From positions 124,001 to 188,000 of the forward strand of contig WNYE01000039.1 of the NCBI GenBank assembly GCA_021396245.1: DNA of 64,000 bases, in the 5' to 3' direction. This document shows, in pieces, positions 34,801-47,141 of this stretch; within the stretch, counting starts at the first letter, position 1; every line of letters starts with the position of its first letter. Source of the stretch: Sporothrix humicola (taxonomy: Eukaryota > Ascomycota > Sordariomycetes > Ophiostomatales > Ophiostomataceae). The notes beneath the pieces were generated by a model. The model saw only the letters and a program-made list of their open reading frames with translations. It did not search any database and was not told where the DNA came from. The translations under genes were made by a program, and so were the position numbers.

Positions 34801-35721
34801 TGTCCTGGGCTGTTCCTTCCCTCCCAGAGCGAACGTGCCCCCCCACCCAACTTCCCCGGCGCGTGCCACAAAAATACACTTGCCTCCCTCCCTCTTTCCT
34901 TAAAAGAGAAAAGACGCTTTCCCTCAAATAAGTAATATACCTCCCCCCAGCTCTCGACCCCTTCTTACTCTTTTCTGCTTTCTTTCTGTCTCAGAGGAAA
35001 ACAACGAGGTCGAAATCTTTCCACAAAACATCTCGCAGCCGAGCAATCAAGGCCGTACAACAAGATCACGCCCTCATCGCATCCACCTTCCGTTTCTCTT
35101 GTTCTTCTTTCCTGCATCATCTCTTCCATTTCCATCCCCTCGTCGCTGCACAGTCGCAACCTAAAAACGCACTGAGCGTTTCGCGCCGCAAAAAAAGAGG
35201 AACTTCCCAAATCAGGACAAGACCTCCCATTCCCACCAGACTCGATTCAGGCTGGGCACAGGTACCCAACCAGAGTTCTGCGACAGCAAGCAAAAAAGGC
35301 TACCCCCTTCAGCAGGTCAACGCCAGATCCAGCATAGACCCGTTGTGCCAACGGCTCTAACCAGCATCTCTCCACTGCAACGACACTTTCCGTGTTGATC
35401 TTTTCCTACACTTTCTTTCTCTTCCTTCCTCTTCCCTTTTTAACCTTTTTGCTTCCCGTTTCGTGATACCTCGCGCACGGGTTTCATTCTTCTCTTCATT
35501 GTCTATTTGCCATTTGCCTTTTTCTGTCGCTTCTTCGCGTCCCAATTTCTATTCCCTTTCTCCCATTTACCCCTCTCCCGACCAAAGTCGACAGTACCGT
35601 CGTCTTTCCATTCTTCTTTTTCGACCACGACCACCGCGCCGCGTCGAATTGTTTTTGACCTTGCCACCTTCGTTTTCGAGATTTCATTTTCCCTTTTCGA
35701 ACACACAACACAGCCGTCAAA

Positions 35722-36704
35722 ATGACCGAGATCGCGGATCAGCACGACCAGGCCACGCCTACCGACCTCGACGAGACCCAGAACGGTGCCGTTGCAGAGA
35801 CCCGCGGCACCAAGCGCCCACGCCCCAGTGCCGTCGATGACGACGATGATGATGATGAGAAGGGCGGCCGCGAGCGCCGCAAGATTGAGATCAAGTTTAT
35901 CAGCGACAAGTCCCGCCGCCACATTACGTTCTCGAAGCGCAAGGCCGGCATCATGAAGAAGGTAAGCTGCAGCCTCATCCCTCACTTTTTTTGCACTTTG
36001 CAGTCGCGTACCCTCCTGCCTTTTTTGGGCTCGCGTTTGCCTCTTTTCGGATTCGTGGTCGTCTTGGGCCTCGTCTTGCATCCTGCATCCTTTGTCTTGA
36101 CCTCGTCGTGTGGTTTATTCGTTTGCTAACATTGTTTCTTTCTTTCTTCTCCAGGCTTACGAGCTTTCCGTCCTCACTGGCACCCAGGTTCTCCTGCTTG
36201 TCGTGTCAGAAACCGGTCTGGTCTACACCTTCACCACACCGAAGCTGCAGCCGCTCGTCACCAAGGCCGAGGGCAAGAATCTCATTCAGGTGAGTCTACA
36301 ACCTATTGGAAGGATGGGCAAGCAGGACAAGTAAGGAGGGGAGATACAACGGTGCCGAGCCTGTTCCCCCTCCTGCTTGTCCTGTCATGCCTCTCCGTAC
36401 CCCAAACAGCCATGTTGTCCAGCATCATACTAATTGTCCATGTCTACAGGCCTGCCTGAACGCTCCGGAGCCCACCACCGCCGGCGACAACGGCGTTGAC
36501 GAGCCGAACCAAGTCGATAGCCCCGAGGAGTCCGGCTCTGCTCACCTTGCCTCGCAGCAAAACCGCGGAATGCCCCAGAACACGCACATGCCTCCTAACT
36601 ACATGCCCAATGTTTCTATGGATCCCAATCAGGCGCTCGCATATAGCAACTACGTGCAGCGTGGTAACTACAACATGCCCCAGCATGCTGGCCACCAGTC
36701 ATGA
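35722..36704 (+). CDS. MCM1: MADS-box transcription factor MCM1
   Basis: Three exons: 35722-35961, 36155-36289 and 36450-36704, giving 209 aa. Both introns (193 and 160 nt) are phase 0, with donors GTAAGC and GTGAGT and a CTAAC or CTAAT branch site before each acceptor. Residues about 49-57 are a seven-aspartate acidic stretch before the MADS domain. The domain runs across the first splice: GGRERRKIEIKFISDKSRRH, then TFSKRKAGIMKK in exon 1, and AYELSVLTGTQVLLLVVSET with VYTFTTPKLQPLV in exon 2. This is the SRF/MCM1 type (type I), in which homodimers bind CC(A/T)6GG-like sites and recruit partner factors; in ascomycetes it controls mating, cell cycle and development. The third exon is a Gln/Asn/Met-rich tail. 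Length and domain order fit filamentous-fungal MCM1. Confidence 0.97.
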
Positions 36705-38418
36705 ATTCGGACCATCTAAGGGTCGCTGCAGTGTTCTCTCCTTAATTCTTTCTCGGCAATCTTATACCCGCCGAGGCATCATGGTTGTTGCGCGTCGCGT
36801 GGGTTGAGGGACCGGCATCATCAATGTGCCCTCACATTTGATCCTGCCGTCTCCCCTCGACCCTCTCGCGTCTCTCGCCTCCACCACCACGGACCTTTCT
36901 TCGTGCTGCGATTATACCCAGCATATAATGCTTTCGCCCTTTTTCCTAATTTGAGAGGCCATATGGCGGCGGTTTGGCGTTTTGTTTTTTCCTCGCGATT
37001 ATTTTACCCCTTTACCCCCATTGTCGTTTATCCATCCTGTCTCGACAAAGGCTTTTTAACTTGTCATTGTTTGCTTGTTTTCATTTTCATATTCAATTTT
37101 ATTTCTCAAGTTTTCTCTGCGTATGCTTTTTCTCTCTTGTCGTTCAGTCCCATCCCTTCCTTTGATCTCCATCGTCGCTACGGCATGTTGGAGAGACGAA
37201 GGCAAGACGTTGGGTGGGTGCTCAGCTCAGTTGAAGTCCAAAGTCTGCTGTTTTGCTTCTTCGCATCCGCTGCTACTACCACTTTGCTTTTACCACGCAG
37301 TGCTTTTTTCTCGTGTTTCCCGGTTTCTCACTTTCTCATTTTCCCTCTGGTGGCCGGCGTGCTTACCGTGTACTTCTCTTGTCACCCCCCAAAAAAGACG
37401 ATGGTTATTTTATTTCATGATACAAATACCGTTAGGAGAAGAGACGAAAGAATGGATGCATTTGATTTTAGTAATATGTTCAACCGGCATACGAGTAGTG
37501 ATAATGGCACCGACGATGATAGTGGCGGCAGGCGTGCCTTGCCACGGGAGACCTGGTCGTAGTTTAGGGAAAGGTAACCTAGAGTATCTGCTCTATCTTA
37601 GACCGTACAAGTTTGGCATCCAATTCACTTCTGTCGATTACCAGCGGTGACCAGTATACACTTTATAGATGGCGCTTTCCTTGTAAACAGAAGACATTCG
37701 TGATATGTGAGCACGCTGTCCCTTAAGTTTTTGGGCACTCCCAGCCTCGTTAGTCAACACGTCAATCATCTTCGTGAAAAGTCTACCTTTCCGTATATTA
37801 AAGTCATCTCTTTATACTGTACTCCGTAAGAAGCATTATCATGTGTTGACATAACCAACATATGGCCCTTTTCGCAGGTGAATACGGCCTCTTCCAGAGA
37901 TAGCGTTTGCTTCACGAATGCTTATATTTCCCCGGCACCATGTTTACATCCTTAAAGAGCGTATCTCCCCGGTACCGTGGTGGTTATTGTAAGTTGAGAG
38001 ATGGGTGCAAATGCTCTATTCAGAAGCTCCCATCAATGCATTCGTTCTCTGATGCGTTTATGATGCCTTCCTCTTCTGCGGGGTTGAGAGGGGCAGCTGA
38101 AGCCACGGCCGCAAGTCACTGCTGAGATGCTGAGGGCTGGATGCAGATTAGGCCCGTCGACAGTATTGGCAGACTCTTCGCGTTTAAAACCCATCAAAAT
38201 ATCATTTTATCGTAACGAAGTATCTTTTTTGCATCGGTTGTCCACGGCGAAAGTGCCAATCTCGAAAAATTACTGCTTTTAGACGTGTAAGTTCCCAATC
38301 AAGATAGGCCTTCCTCATCGGGAAGGTCGCGTCAAAGTCCCGTCAAATCCCCCCCAATCCACGCCTAAACCTTAAAAAGACAGTGACGCCCCTGTGCTCT
38401 GCCCTGTGCCTTGTGCCT

Positions 38419-38449
38419 GGTTCCAGTGGTTCCAGTGGTCCCAGTGGTC
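38419..38449. repeat. Tandem GGTTCCAGT repeat
   Basis: Three 9-bp units, the last with T to C changes. Non-coding. Confidence 0.8.
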
Positions 38450-39271
38450 GAGCTTTCTGGATCTTTTCCCTGTTTGGCATTTTGCCCGCGTTTCTCCCTT
38501 TCTCGAGTTTCCTTCCGTTCCCAATCAGTAAATCTCATCCGAGAGAGCGAATCCCAAATCCCAATCCCAACAGCCCCCTTGCGTCTTTGCGTCTCCCATA
38601 ATCCGGAAACAAAATTTATGCTCGTCATATTTCCTTGCCATTTCCCGACATTTCCTGTCATTCCCAAAACTGTCGAATCGGGCGGCCGTCATCTCTTCAC
38701 CCTTGTACCCCAGCGAGCCCAGTTCTCCGGACCTCTTATTGGATTTAATATGTTGGCCATTGCGTCTTCTTTCTCACCTTTGGACCAACTCGGATCGTTA
38801 CCATTCCCAGTCATCATCTTCCCTGCCAGCCAACGTGTATGTGCAAGTAAATACCAAGGAACCGTGATGCATGAGAAATATAATCCAGAATGGCAACGGC
38901 AGCTAGACCATATCGAGATTCAGCACCTCTGGCCAAGGTCGGGAAAGCCGTGGGCGGACACATCCACTCGGCAGGAGTGCCAAAGTACCGGCGCTCTGGG
39001 CAATGCAAACGATCAATCTACTTGGAGCATGCGAATAGATAAAGGTTTCTTGAAAGAACGTACGCTCACTTGCAGATAAAAGGCCGCAGTCTAATATGCT
39101 ATGCGTAAGGCTGGTCGACAAATGCGTGTTTAATGCGTGTGGTTTTCTTGCAATCTTTTCCCTACTCCATCTCTCCATCTTGCCCTGTCCCATTTGATAT
39201 GTTTGTTTCTAGTCGTTTGTGCATTGGTTTTTGTTCTTGGTCTCTATTCAACTTGTACGCCTTTTAATATG

Positions 39272-39290
39272 TTTTTTTTTTTTTTTTTTT
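39272..39290. repeat. Poly-T run of 19 bases
   Basis: Uninterrupted T homopolymer in the convergent spacer. Confidence 0.9.
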
Positions 39291-40131
39291 GGTTGTTTAT
39301 GAAGTCTTTGACGAAAAAATATGAGAAAATAAATTAAAAATCAATTCATACTTAAAAAACAAGAGAAATTCACAACTTTAAAAAAGTCATTTTCCAAAAA
39401 CAATATCCAGATATTCGAAACCGTACTGTCTGCATCTATTGATATCTTTAACACACTCTGTATTTTGTTCCACTGCCATGCGACGATTGCCGGACCGGCA
39501 CCGGCAGTACGGGCACCTATTGCGAAGTCATGGTGATCCTCGACCGTGGATGCCGCCAAATCCGAAAATGGCTGCATGCAGTCCCTCTCAGTGGCTGGCT
39601 GTAACTGTACCTGTCCTGTAATACCGTCGTATTGGTGGCTGATTCCTGGGCGATTTTCTGGCTTTGTGGTTCAGTTGGTGCGGGATGAGCAAGTTTGCGC
39701 GCATTTCTTTCTGCACGGCACAGAGGACGAAAGCTCACTAGCGCCACGACCCTGCGGGATGGGATGGGTGAAGTACTGGTACATCAAAGTCACGCGAAAT
39801 TCAACAGAAAAAGCTTGGAGTATATTTGCATCTACGCTGTAGATATCTCAAAAATGATAAAAAATTCAGTTGAAAGAAAGAAAAGCAAACCCTGATATAT
39901 CCCGGAACGCCAGTGATTTTGTAACCCATTTCGTGTCATCATTTGTACAGCAACGCAGGAGACGGCAGTGGAGGAACAAGAGGCAGGAAGTTGGTGGATG
40001 ACGAACACGATGACCGTGTTGACACTTAAAGTTGTCGTGCAAGTGCCAGGCCTCGACGTGGCTGTGGCCAAGGTTGCTCAGTGCTTGTCTCGTGATGCTT
40101 CTCGTGCTCTGGTCTTTTGTCATCGTCGACT

Positions 40132-40686
40132 TTAGTGCTCCATCAGCACAATGTAGCGGCCGACCAGCAGGCTGCCCAGGAAGGTGCCGCCCAGAACCGA
40201 CAAGAAGTAGCCGACGTTCATGGACATGACTGCAATCATCAACAGGTAGCCGACGCCGGCCAGCAGCGTGTCGAGGAGGGCACGGAGAGGGTCGACGGAC
40301 AGACGCCAGGGGCGGACGTGCGTGTGGCGTTTTTTGAGGACCATGACGTCCTCTTCGATGCCGTTTTCCGACAAAATCATGCGCTTGGCCTGCGAGTCCT
40401 GCGAGATCTGCTTGGCCAGTTGCTGCTTGCCGGGGACGACGACGTAGCGGCGCTCGAGCTCAGCATCCAACCAACGGGACTCGGCGCGGGCCTTGAAAGC
40501 GAGGAGGCCGCGGAAGAGCGCGGCGAGCATGATGAGAAAGATGCAGGTGCCGGCGTACGTGCCCACGGAGCTCGGCGTCCATTGGCTCGAGTAGAGGGGG
40601 GTGTTGGTGGCGGTCATAAAGATGGCCATCATCATCGAGGACGACGAGTTGCTCGAGTCCGAGCCGCCCATGTCCATGTCCATCAT
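40132..40686 (-). CDS. Ctr-family copper transporter
   Basis: Single-exon frame of 184 aa. The chosen start is the first ATG in frame; the open frame runs 41 codons further up without an ATG. The N-terminus is methionine-rich (MMDMDMGG, then SMMMAIFM), as expected for Cu(I) capture. Three helices follow: one near residues 40-65, then after a charged cytosolic loop (residues about 66-125) two closely spaced ones. Helix 2 carries the Ctr MXXXM motif (MIAVM), and helix 3 has GTFLG, the GXXXG packing motif (PF04145). Ctr proteins form trimers that pass reduced copper through the membrane. The short N-terminus and lack of a cysteine-rich tail resemble Ctr2/vacuolar or low-affinity types more than yeast Ctr1. 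Membrane location is therefore uncertain. Confidence 0.9.
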   Translation of the reverse strand: MMDMDMGGSDSSNSSSSMMMAIFMTATNTPLYSSQWTPSSVGTYAGTCIFLIMLAALFRGLLAFKARAESRWLDAELERRYVVVPGKQQLAKQISQDSQAKRMILSENGIEEDVMVLKKRHTHVRPWRLSVDPLRALLDTLLAGVGYLLMIAVMSMNVGYFLSVLGGTFLGSLLVGRYIVLMEH

Positions 40687-43600
40687 ATTGGCGTTGGTGG
40701 AGGGGGGGGTGATCGAGGGGAAAAGAAGAGGTTGAAAGAAGTCGAAAGAGGTCGAGGAAGAAGACGACAAGGCCTTTAACTGCAAGGTGCCTGTGACAAA
40801 GTTTGACAAAGTCGACGTCGTGCAAGATTGTCAGTCCGTTGTTGCGTGGTGAGAAACGTATAGTGGTGGTCTAGAACGGTCTTGTAAAAAGAGCCGTCTA
40901 CTGAGTAATATATATAATGCCTGGCGTCTTGAGGCTGCTGTCGGTACAAGGATATGGCTCGTAGGAATCCGGGAAAAGGGCAAGAACACGCTGGATAGAG
41001 TAGCTGGTGAAGCAAATAAAGTAGATGGATGTTTAGGCTCGAGACCGAGTGTATCTTGGCGGGTCCTTTCTGGTGGGAGAAAAGGTGAAGAGGAGCGATG
41101 TACTCTGATCGATGCGTGGGATTGAAGCGGGTCGGCGACAACGAAGCGATGGGATGAGGGAAGAAATAGGACGAAAAGAAATGGTACAACAAGAAAAGAT
41201 CGCGAGATGCTAGATTAGATGTCAAAAGAAGAATCAAAGATAAAAATGTCAAGAAAGTCAAGAAGTCAAGAAAATCTGGGGAGAGCCTCCTTTTGAAGGT
41301 TCTTTGGTCTTTGGTACGGTTTGCCGCTGTTGTCCCACCCTTTTGGGCAAAGTGAGCAAGTTTACGGAGCTACGCCAAATTTTGGGGGTTTGGGTCGTGG
41401 GAAGTCGTAGTCTGAGAGCAGTCTGAGGGAGGGGCGGAACCTTCCAAGAGCGGCGTAAGAATAAGGTCAAAATAAACGTGCTCATACTGTTTCTTTCCTA
41501 GTTTTCCGAATGCAGGCGCCGCCAACGGGCAACTGCCAGACTGAACGGACTACAGGCGGTCCGCTCTGGGCATTCGCGTTCTTTGCTTCTTTGGTTGTGT
41601 GTCGTCTGCGCCTGCCAGATGCACACAAGGACAGCAAGGACACGGGTGGATCCTACCTTGTCTTCCTTGCCCGGGCTTGTTTCTGTTGTCTTTTGCCTTT
41701 CTTGGTCGTTTTGTCCTTCCGTCTCGGCAGTGACGACAAGTTACGTTGTATATCTCAAATCTCAAATACTGATTCGAGCTTCTTTGCACGTCCACTCGGC
41801 GTATTCTTTTTGGTGTACAGAGGGGTACGGTGTGTTTGATGAATGTACGGGCTGTGCGACATTGGCGTTCCCAACGGTGGCCCTGTATTTATTTTCTACA
41901 ATGGTATGAACTCTAGGCTCTAGATCGGCCTATTATTTACAATGTCTGATTCCTCACAGTACCACAAGAAACCCGCTCTTGGCTTTTTTTGGTCCTTTCT
42001 GGTTCTTCTTGGAGACGTCCCGCCTGCTCTTTCCCTCTCTCTTTCCTTACACTTTTGCACTTGATCGCTCCTGCCAAGCTGCAGCAGATGGGGCACGCAT
42101 ACGAAACAAGAGAGCAGGTTTATGGCCAGTGATGTATAGGAAGGCGCAACCGACAAATTGGGAAGGAACTCCCACGCAGAAATCGACGGAAGAAGGAAAT
42201 GCAAATAACATGCTCAACTCTTAATTCTCACCCGTTCCTCACTTTTCTTCCTCACTCTTACTCCATCGCACTTGCCCCAACTGTCCTCGTGTTCAGCCGT
42301 GCCGGTCTCTCTCTCCTTAGCAGTCAGTCTTTGCTATTTTCTTGGGCGCGGCAGGCGAGGTGGTGGTGAGGGAGACCTGCGATTGGCCCACCACCCCATG
42401 AAGCTCTGGATCAAATCGGTGGGGTTGCTCTTTCCCTGCATATTCTCTGTAGTCTGCATTTCTGTCCCAATCGCACACGGCACAGTACGTAACACTGACC
42501 CTCCTTCCCTGCAGGCGACAAGTGCGCTGGCGAGGACGTCCAAGTACTGGTACATGCATGTGTACTTGCGCTGCTATGTAATTATGCTATGTGAGAAGAA
42601 GATGCGATACAGAACATCACCATTAAACACAAACACGAGACAGTCATAATCACAAGGGTGATTTAACGGCCGATATCTTCAGCAGCACATGGATGGTATC
42701 ACAGTTTTTGAATTAGAAAGAAACAAAAGGTGGTTGTGAGGCACAAAGGGGAATCATGTACAAGTGTGCCAAAGCTTCGGAGAATAAAATTGATAAACGT
42801 TGAGTATTCTTGATTGTTTTTTGGGGACAGTTATGAGCAGGTTTCCACCAGTCGGGATATTGATTAACTCTACATCCTCCTCCTCCACTCGCATTTCTCT
42901 CTGGCAGCTGTCAGAGAAGGAGAACAAAATCCGAGAAATGCAGTCATTGTAGCACGATGAAATTTTACATGATCTTTTGTGATTTTGATACTTTCATGAT
43001 ACTCGTTCAACAGGCGCCTTGTTTCGGTACACTCTTTGACCGAAACATGTTCCTGACAAAAAAAAGTACTTGTATGCATGATGGGCTTTGTTGTGTTGAG
43101 GCAACCATCCTAGATGCTCATCGTGTACTGCCAAGAGTGACTGGGTAAGGGGAGGAAACAAGGGAAAGAAAACGAAAACGGTCGGTCCAGAGTTCTGGGT
43201 GATGGCCAAGACATCCTCTGCAGATATGCAGACTGATTTCCCTTCGGCTGCTTGTTCCTTCTACCGCCTTTTGGTTTTGAGAGAAGAAAACAGAATGTTA
43301 CATATGGACATGATGCAGCTTGGCATGCAAGAGAAAAGAACAAATTGTAAAGGCCTTTATTGAGGAGATCTGGAAATCTGGAATAAGAAAGAGAAAAAGT
43401 AAATCAGACCATGCAAAAGATAAGAGATGATATATAGCAACACAAATTGGTAGAAGCGAATAAAATGAGACAGAACAGAAGAAGACAAGACAACCATGCG
43501 CAAATACAGAAATGCAGAAATGATGACAAGAGCAAGACACCGGAAAACGAAATGACAGAAAGATAGAGAGAGAAAACAGATAGAAGGAGGCCGGCAAGGA

Positions 43601-43803
43601 CCATAGAAGGAAACAGAACCGAGGGAAGACAAGCAGAGATGCTGTAATTCCTTGCCCTAGACAGCCGTGTTTCCCGCTCTGACCCATCCATATAAAATAC
43701 ACAGCGGAAGCGAACGAGGACAACAAAGTCAACTCAGACGAGAGTAGACTGAGCATTGATGCTCCATCGGCCCGGCTGGCACGCTTTACGGCGCTCCAGA
43801 AAG
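40687..43803. other. Intergenic region upstream of the copper transporter
   Basis: No gene supported. The first 600 bp are A/G-rich on the + strand and probably form the leader and promoter of the copper transporter. From about 43300 the sequence is probably 3' UTR of the CPSF6-like gene. Confidence 0.5.
40909..40916 (-). promoter_or_regulatory. TATA-like element of the copper transporter
   Basis: TATATATA about 223 bp before the ATG, in an otherwise mixed sequence. Inferred. Confidence 0.35.
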
Positions 43804-45228
43804 CTATTCTGGCCGCTGCCGTTTTGCGCCGTGCGGGTTCTGCCACTCGCCGCCGCCCTGGTTGCCGCCGCCCCCGCCTTGGTTGCCCACCATGCCGCCG
43901 CCAGCACCGCCAGCGCCGCCACCAGCACCAAAGAAGTTGGGCGTGAAGTTGGGGTGCATGCCCTGGAAGTCTGAAGGAAAAGGGTTAGTAACGTTGACGG
44001 GAACAGACTTCAGTCGAAAAGGCTCGGGAATGTACTTACTCGGCATGCCACCGCCGACCATGCCCATGCCACCCATGCCGCCCATTCCGCCCATACCTCC
44101 CATGGCTCCCATACCGCCGGGCATGTTGCCCATGGGGTTCATGCCGCCCATACCACCCATGCCGGGACCCATACCGCCCATCATGCCGCCCATCGGGCCG
44201 CCCCGGCCGCCACGCATGTTGGGCCCACCGCGCATGCCGCCGCCCATGTTTCCGCCACGGAAGTTGCCGCTGAATCCGCCGCCACCCATGGGGTTGCCGC
44301 CAAAATTCATCGGGTTGCCGGCATTGTTGTTGTTGAACGCATTCATGTTGCCGCCGCTAAAGTTGCGGTTGAACCCGCCCTGGTTGTTCATGCCACCGCC
44401 GCGGTTGTTGTACATGTTGCCACCACCACGGCCCCGATAGTTGCCGCTGTTGTTATTATAGTTGTTGTTATAGTTGTTGCCGCCAGACCGGTCCTGGTAG
44501 TTGCCCGACGCGTTGCGGTTCTGTGCGTTGTGCTGGTTACCGCGGCCCTGTGTGTCCTTGGGCAGCGTGCGGAAGGGATTCGTTGCCGGTGATGAGTAGA
44601 TGACGGTGTACTTCTTCTGGTTCTGGCCCTGCTGGCCCTGCTGGAACTCGCTCGTCGTCTGTGACTCGATCCGGTGCTTGGTAGCTGTCGCGGCCTGTTG
44701 TGACGTAAACTCTATGTACGCTTGCCTGTTGAGAGGGAGAGGTTAGTGAGTTGTGTCAAATGAAGTAATATACCAGGGAGCGTCTCCATCTTACCCCTTG
44801 CTCTTGCCGTTAACTTTATGTTCGCTAAACGTAATGTCCTTGAGCTCCTCCTCACACTTTACTGCCGCAACCCAGCCGCGAATGTCGTCGTCTGTGATCC
44901 ACCAGCTCAGGTCGGAGACCATAATTGCCGTCGTGGCACCTGGGTCTATCGCCCGGTCGTCTGAGCTGCCTTTCCGCTTGACGCCCTGCATTGGCTGCTG
45001 TTTTGTTGTGTTGGGCGAGGCCGAAGCCTGTGTGCGGTTGGACTGGTTCTGATCATCTTGGTTGTTGTTGTTGTGGCTCTGGTCATCGTAGTCGTGGCCC
45101 TGGCCCTGGCCCTGGTTGTTGGAGCCCTGGTTCTGGTCATCACCAAAGTTGTTTTGTTGGTTGCCACCATCGTCGTTGCCATTGGCATCGCCGTAGATGT
45201 CGATCTCGAAATCCTCCTCGGTCGTCAT
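43804..45228 (-). CDS. CPSF6/CFIm68-like RRM protein
   Basis: Three exons, in coding order 45228-44795, 44725-44040 and 43970-43804, giving 428 aa. Both introns are 69 nt with GTAAG donors and CTAAC branch sites. The first splice restores GKSKGQAYIEFTSQQAA; without it the frame stops. The N-terminus (EEDFEIDIYGD) matches the short acidic motif at the start of CPSF6 proteins. One RRM spans about residues 100-175; its first strand and helix (AIMVSDLSWWITDDDI) and RNP1 region (NGKSKGQAYIEF) are the CPSF6 type, with the paired tryptophans. The rest is Asn/Gly/Met-rich with RGG and GGM repeats and a basic end (GAKRQRPE). In animals CPSF6 pairs with CPSF5 (NUDT21) in cleavage factor Im and guides poly(A) site choice. 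Animal CPSF6 has a proline-rich middle and RS tail, absent here, so the partner and exact role are inferred. Confidence 0.88.
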
Positions 45229-47141
45229 TGTGCCGGTTGTCGAGTTGATGAGTGAGGTTTACTAGAAAGAGTGCCTTTTCTTATGTTGTTTGAGTCTCAA
45301 AAAGACTCTCTGTGTCCCAGCAAAGGGTTACACAGAAACAAATAGAAAAGAAAAGGGAAAAAAATCAAGACAATGCCTGGGCTATTGATATGCCGGCTGC
45401 AATTGCTGTGTCCACTGAAACTGTATTGAGACCTAGGTTAGGACCAGAGATACAAGAATTGCTTGCGCACACCCCATCTTCAACACAGACTGCCAGGGAT
45501 GCCATGATGCAGTCTCCCGGAAGCTCGAAGAAGAAATGGCAGAAGAATGGAAGAGAAAACAGAAGCGCAGGAAAGTGACGCAGAAGCAAGGAAAGAGGAA
45601 ACCCCAAGATCGAGAAACAAAGGCAAAATGCAAAAGGCAAAAGGAGGAAACCGCGACAAGCAAAAGAACAGGAAGAGAGAAAAAAAGACAGAGCAGAGCT
45701 ATTGGTACGTACACTCCTTGGGGGGCTTTCTTTTCCAGACAACGAGAGAGAAAACTTGGCTTCTCGACTTTCTCCGATAAACAATGAGACGATGACGCGA
45801 GTTTCCCCTTTTCAGTACAGAAAGAGAAGCTCTTTGCCTCTTTGGCTCTTTGGTAATTGCGCGGCAGACGAAGCTCTGTGCTTGCAGTCTGGCTACAGGA
45901 CGAAGCTGGTACAGGCGTTGTGTGTGCTTTTGCAAAGAAATAGAAGCTGTGGTTCAGCTGAGACAAATGGGTTATGAGAAAAGAAAAGTCGAGTGATAAA
46001 AAGCGCAGAGCGATAAGAGCTCAATGGGTTTCGCTGGTTCGGGTAGGAAGATGCAATATGCAAGTGCAAGTTCACGATCTCGGGCGGAGCTTCGCTTTGT
46101 GCTTTGTCGACGCCAGGCCGATTGTGGGTTTGTGTCGAGCGACGGAGAGGGAGGGTAGTTAGAGTCGTAGTGACAAGCGAAAGCTCTATTGTCGTGACAG
46201 AGAGGATGGCTGGTTGGGTACAAAGGAACGCAGAGGTCGGATGAAGAGCAAGTTCGTGGTGATAGCTTCGGGCAGCAGAACAGCTATGCGAAGACGGGAT
46301 GTGGAGCAGGCCCTGTCGTTGGCGAGAGAATGAACGAGAGGAGAGAAAGACCGTGAAGATCGATAAGCTTGTCGAGATGCCTAATCGAGATGGGATTTGA
46401 AGATGGCCGTGACGTTGGGGATGGTGAAAGGAAAGGAGAGAAGAGGAGAGGAGAAGGAGGCCGTGAGAGAAACACGCGAAAAGTCGTAGCGGAACGCTAG
46501 AATGGACAAAGCAGGGGGGCTTCTCAAGGAAGAAGGAGCTTCCCGCGACGCAGTTAGACACAGCAAGTTCGAGGCTCAAACAGGGAAGGAGGTCCACCTG
46601 GAACAGAAGGGGAAAGGGCCCTCTGGGCCAGTGGGAACAACGATACGAGAAAGAGCTATTGCATACCGTATGAGATACAGTGTTTGCACAGTAATTTAAT
46701 ACGGCATAGCCTTCTCTCGCACTATGCGATTTTTGGGTGCATTTTGGGTGAAAGGGTGGCCAGAACACGTGCAGGACAGGGGACAGTGCACCCAAATAGC
46801 AGGGTTCGGGCGATCTGGCATTACCTTTTTGCGCTGGGGCCGGGGAAAGGAGCCAAAGAGGAGAGGACAGCAGGACAGTTCAGTTCGATTGGTGCAAGCT
46901 GGCGTCGCGCGCGAATACCCAATTTTTGGACCACCTATTCTGAATTGAATCTACCCCTTTCTCTTGCCTTCCTTTCCTCTCCTCTCCATCTCCCATCACC
47001 AACTTCACCACCGACCATTTCCTTTCCTTTTCTCGACAACAGACTCTCTTTCGCAAAGACTGCTTCTGTTTTCTTCTTCGCATCTTCTTTTTCTTCTTTT
47101 CCGGCCACCTTTCCGACCACCTCACACACACATCCTTCATC
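45229..47141. other. Divergent intergenic region between CPSF6-like and SSS1 genes
   Basis: No gene supported. Up to about 46500 the + strand is purine-rich, fitting a leader of the minus-strand RRM gene; from about 46950 it is C/T-rich, fitting the SSS1 leader. A 300-codon open frame on the minus strand (46795-45893) is compositionally biased and matches nothing I recognise. Confidence 0.5.

Larger units (their letters stand above)
21244..35721. other. 14.5-kb region without a supported gene
   Basis: No open frame here looks like a known protein, and I could not assemble exons with conserved motifs. The open frames are short and low in complexity. Several C/T-rich blocks on the + strand (about 22990-23330, 23940-24270, 25500-25840, 27640-27870, 28210-28370, 29240-29640, 32880-33070, and 34600-35720 just before MCM1) look like the leaders of real genes in this window, but only the last precedes a coding region. 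It contains small tandem repeats and an assembly gap at 30420-30429. The last kilobase or so is probably MCM1 promoter and 5' UTR. Confidence 0.6.
36705..40131. other. Convergent intergenic region between MCM1 and copper transporter
   Basis: No gene supported. The longest open frames are low-complexity, hydrophobic readings of T-rich sequence. It should contain the 3' UTRs of both genes. It holds a 9-bp tandem repeat at 38419-38449 and a 19-base poly-T run at 39272-39290. Confidence 0.55.

Noticed and set aside
40117..40779. 220-codon open frame opposite the copper transporter
   Set aside because: Antisense to the Ctr gene; no recognisable domain.
45893..46795. 300-codon open frame on the minus strand
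   Set aside because: Ser/Pro/Leu-rich reading of a pyrimidine-rich region upstream of the CPSF6-like gene; no domain, no gene-like codon pattern.
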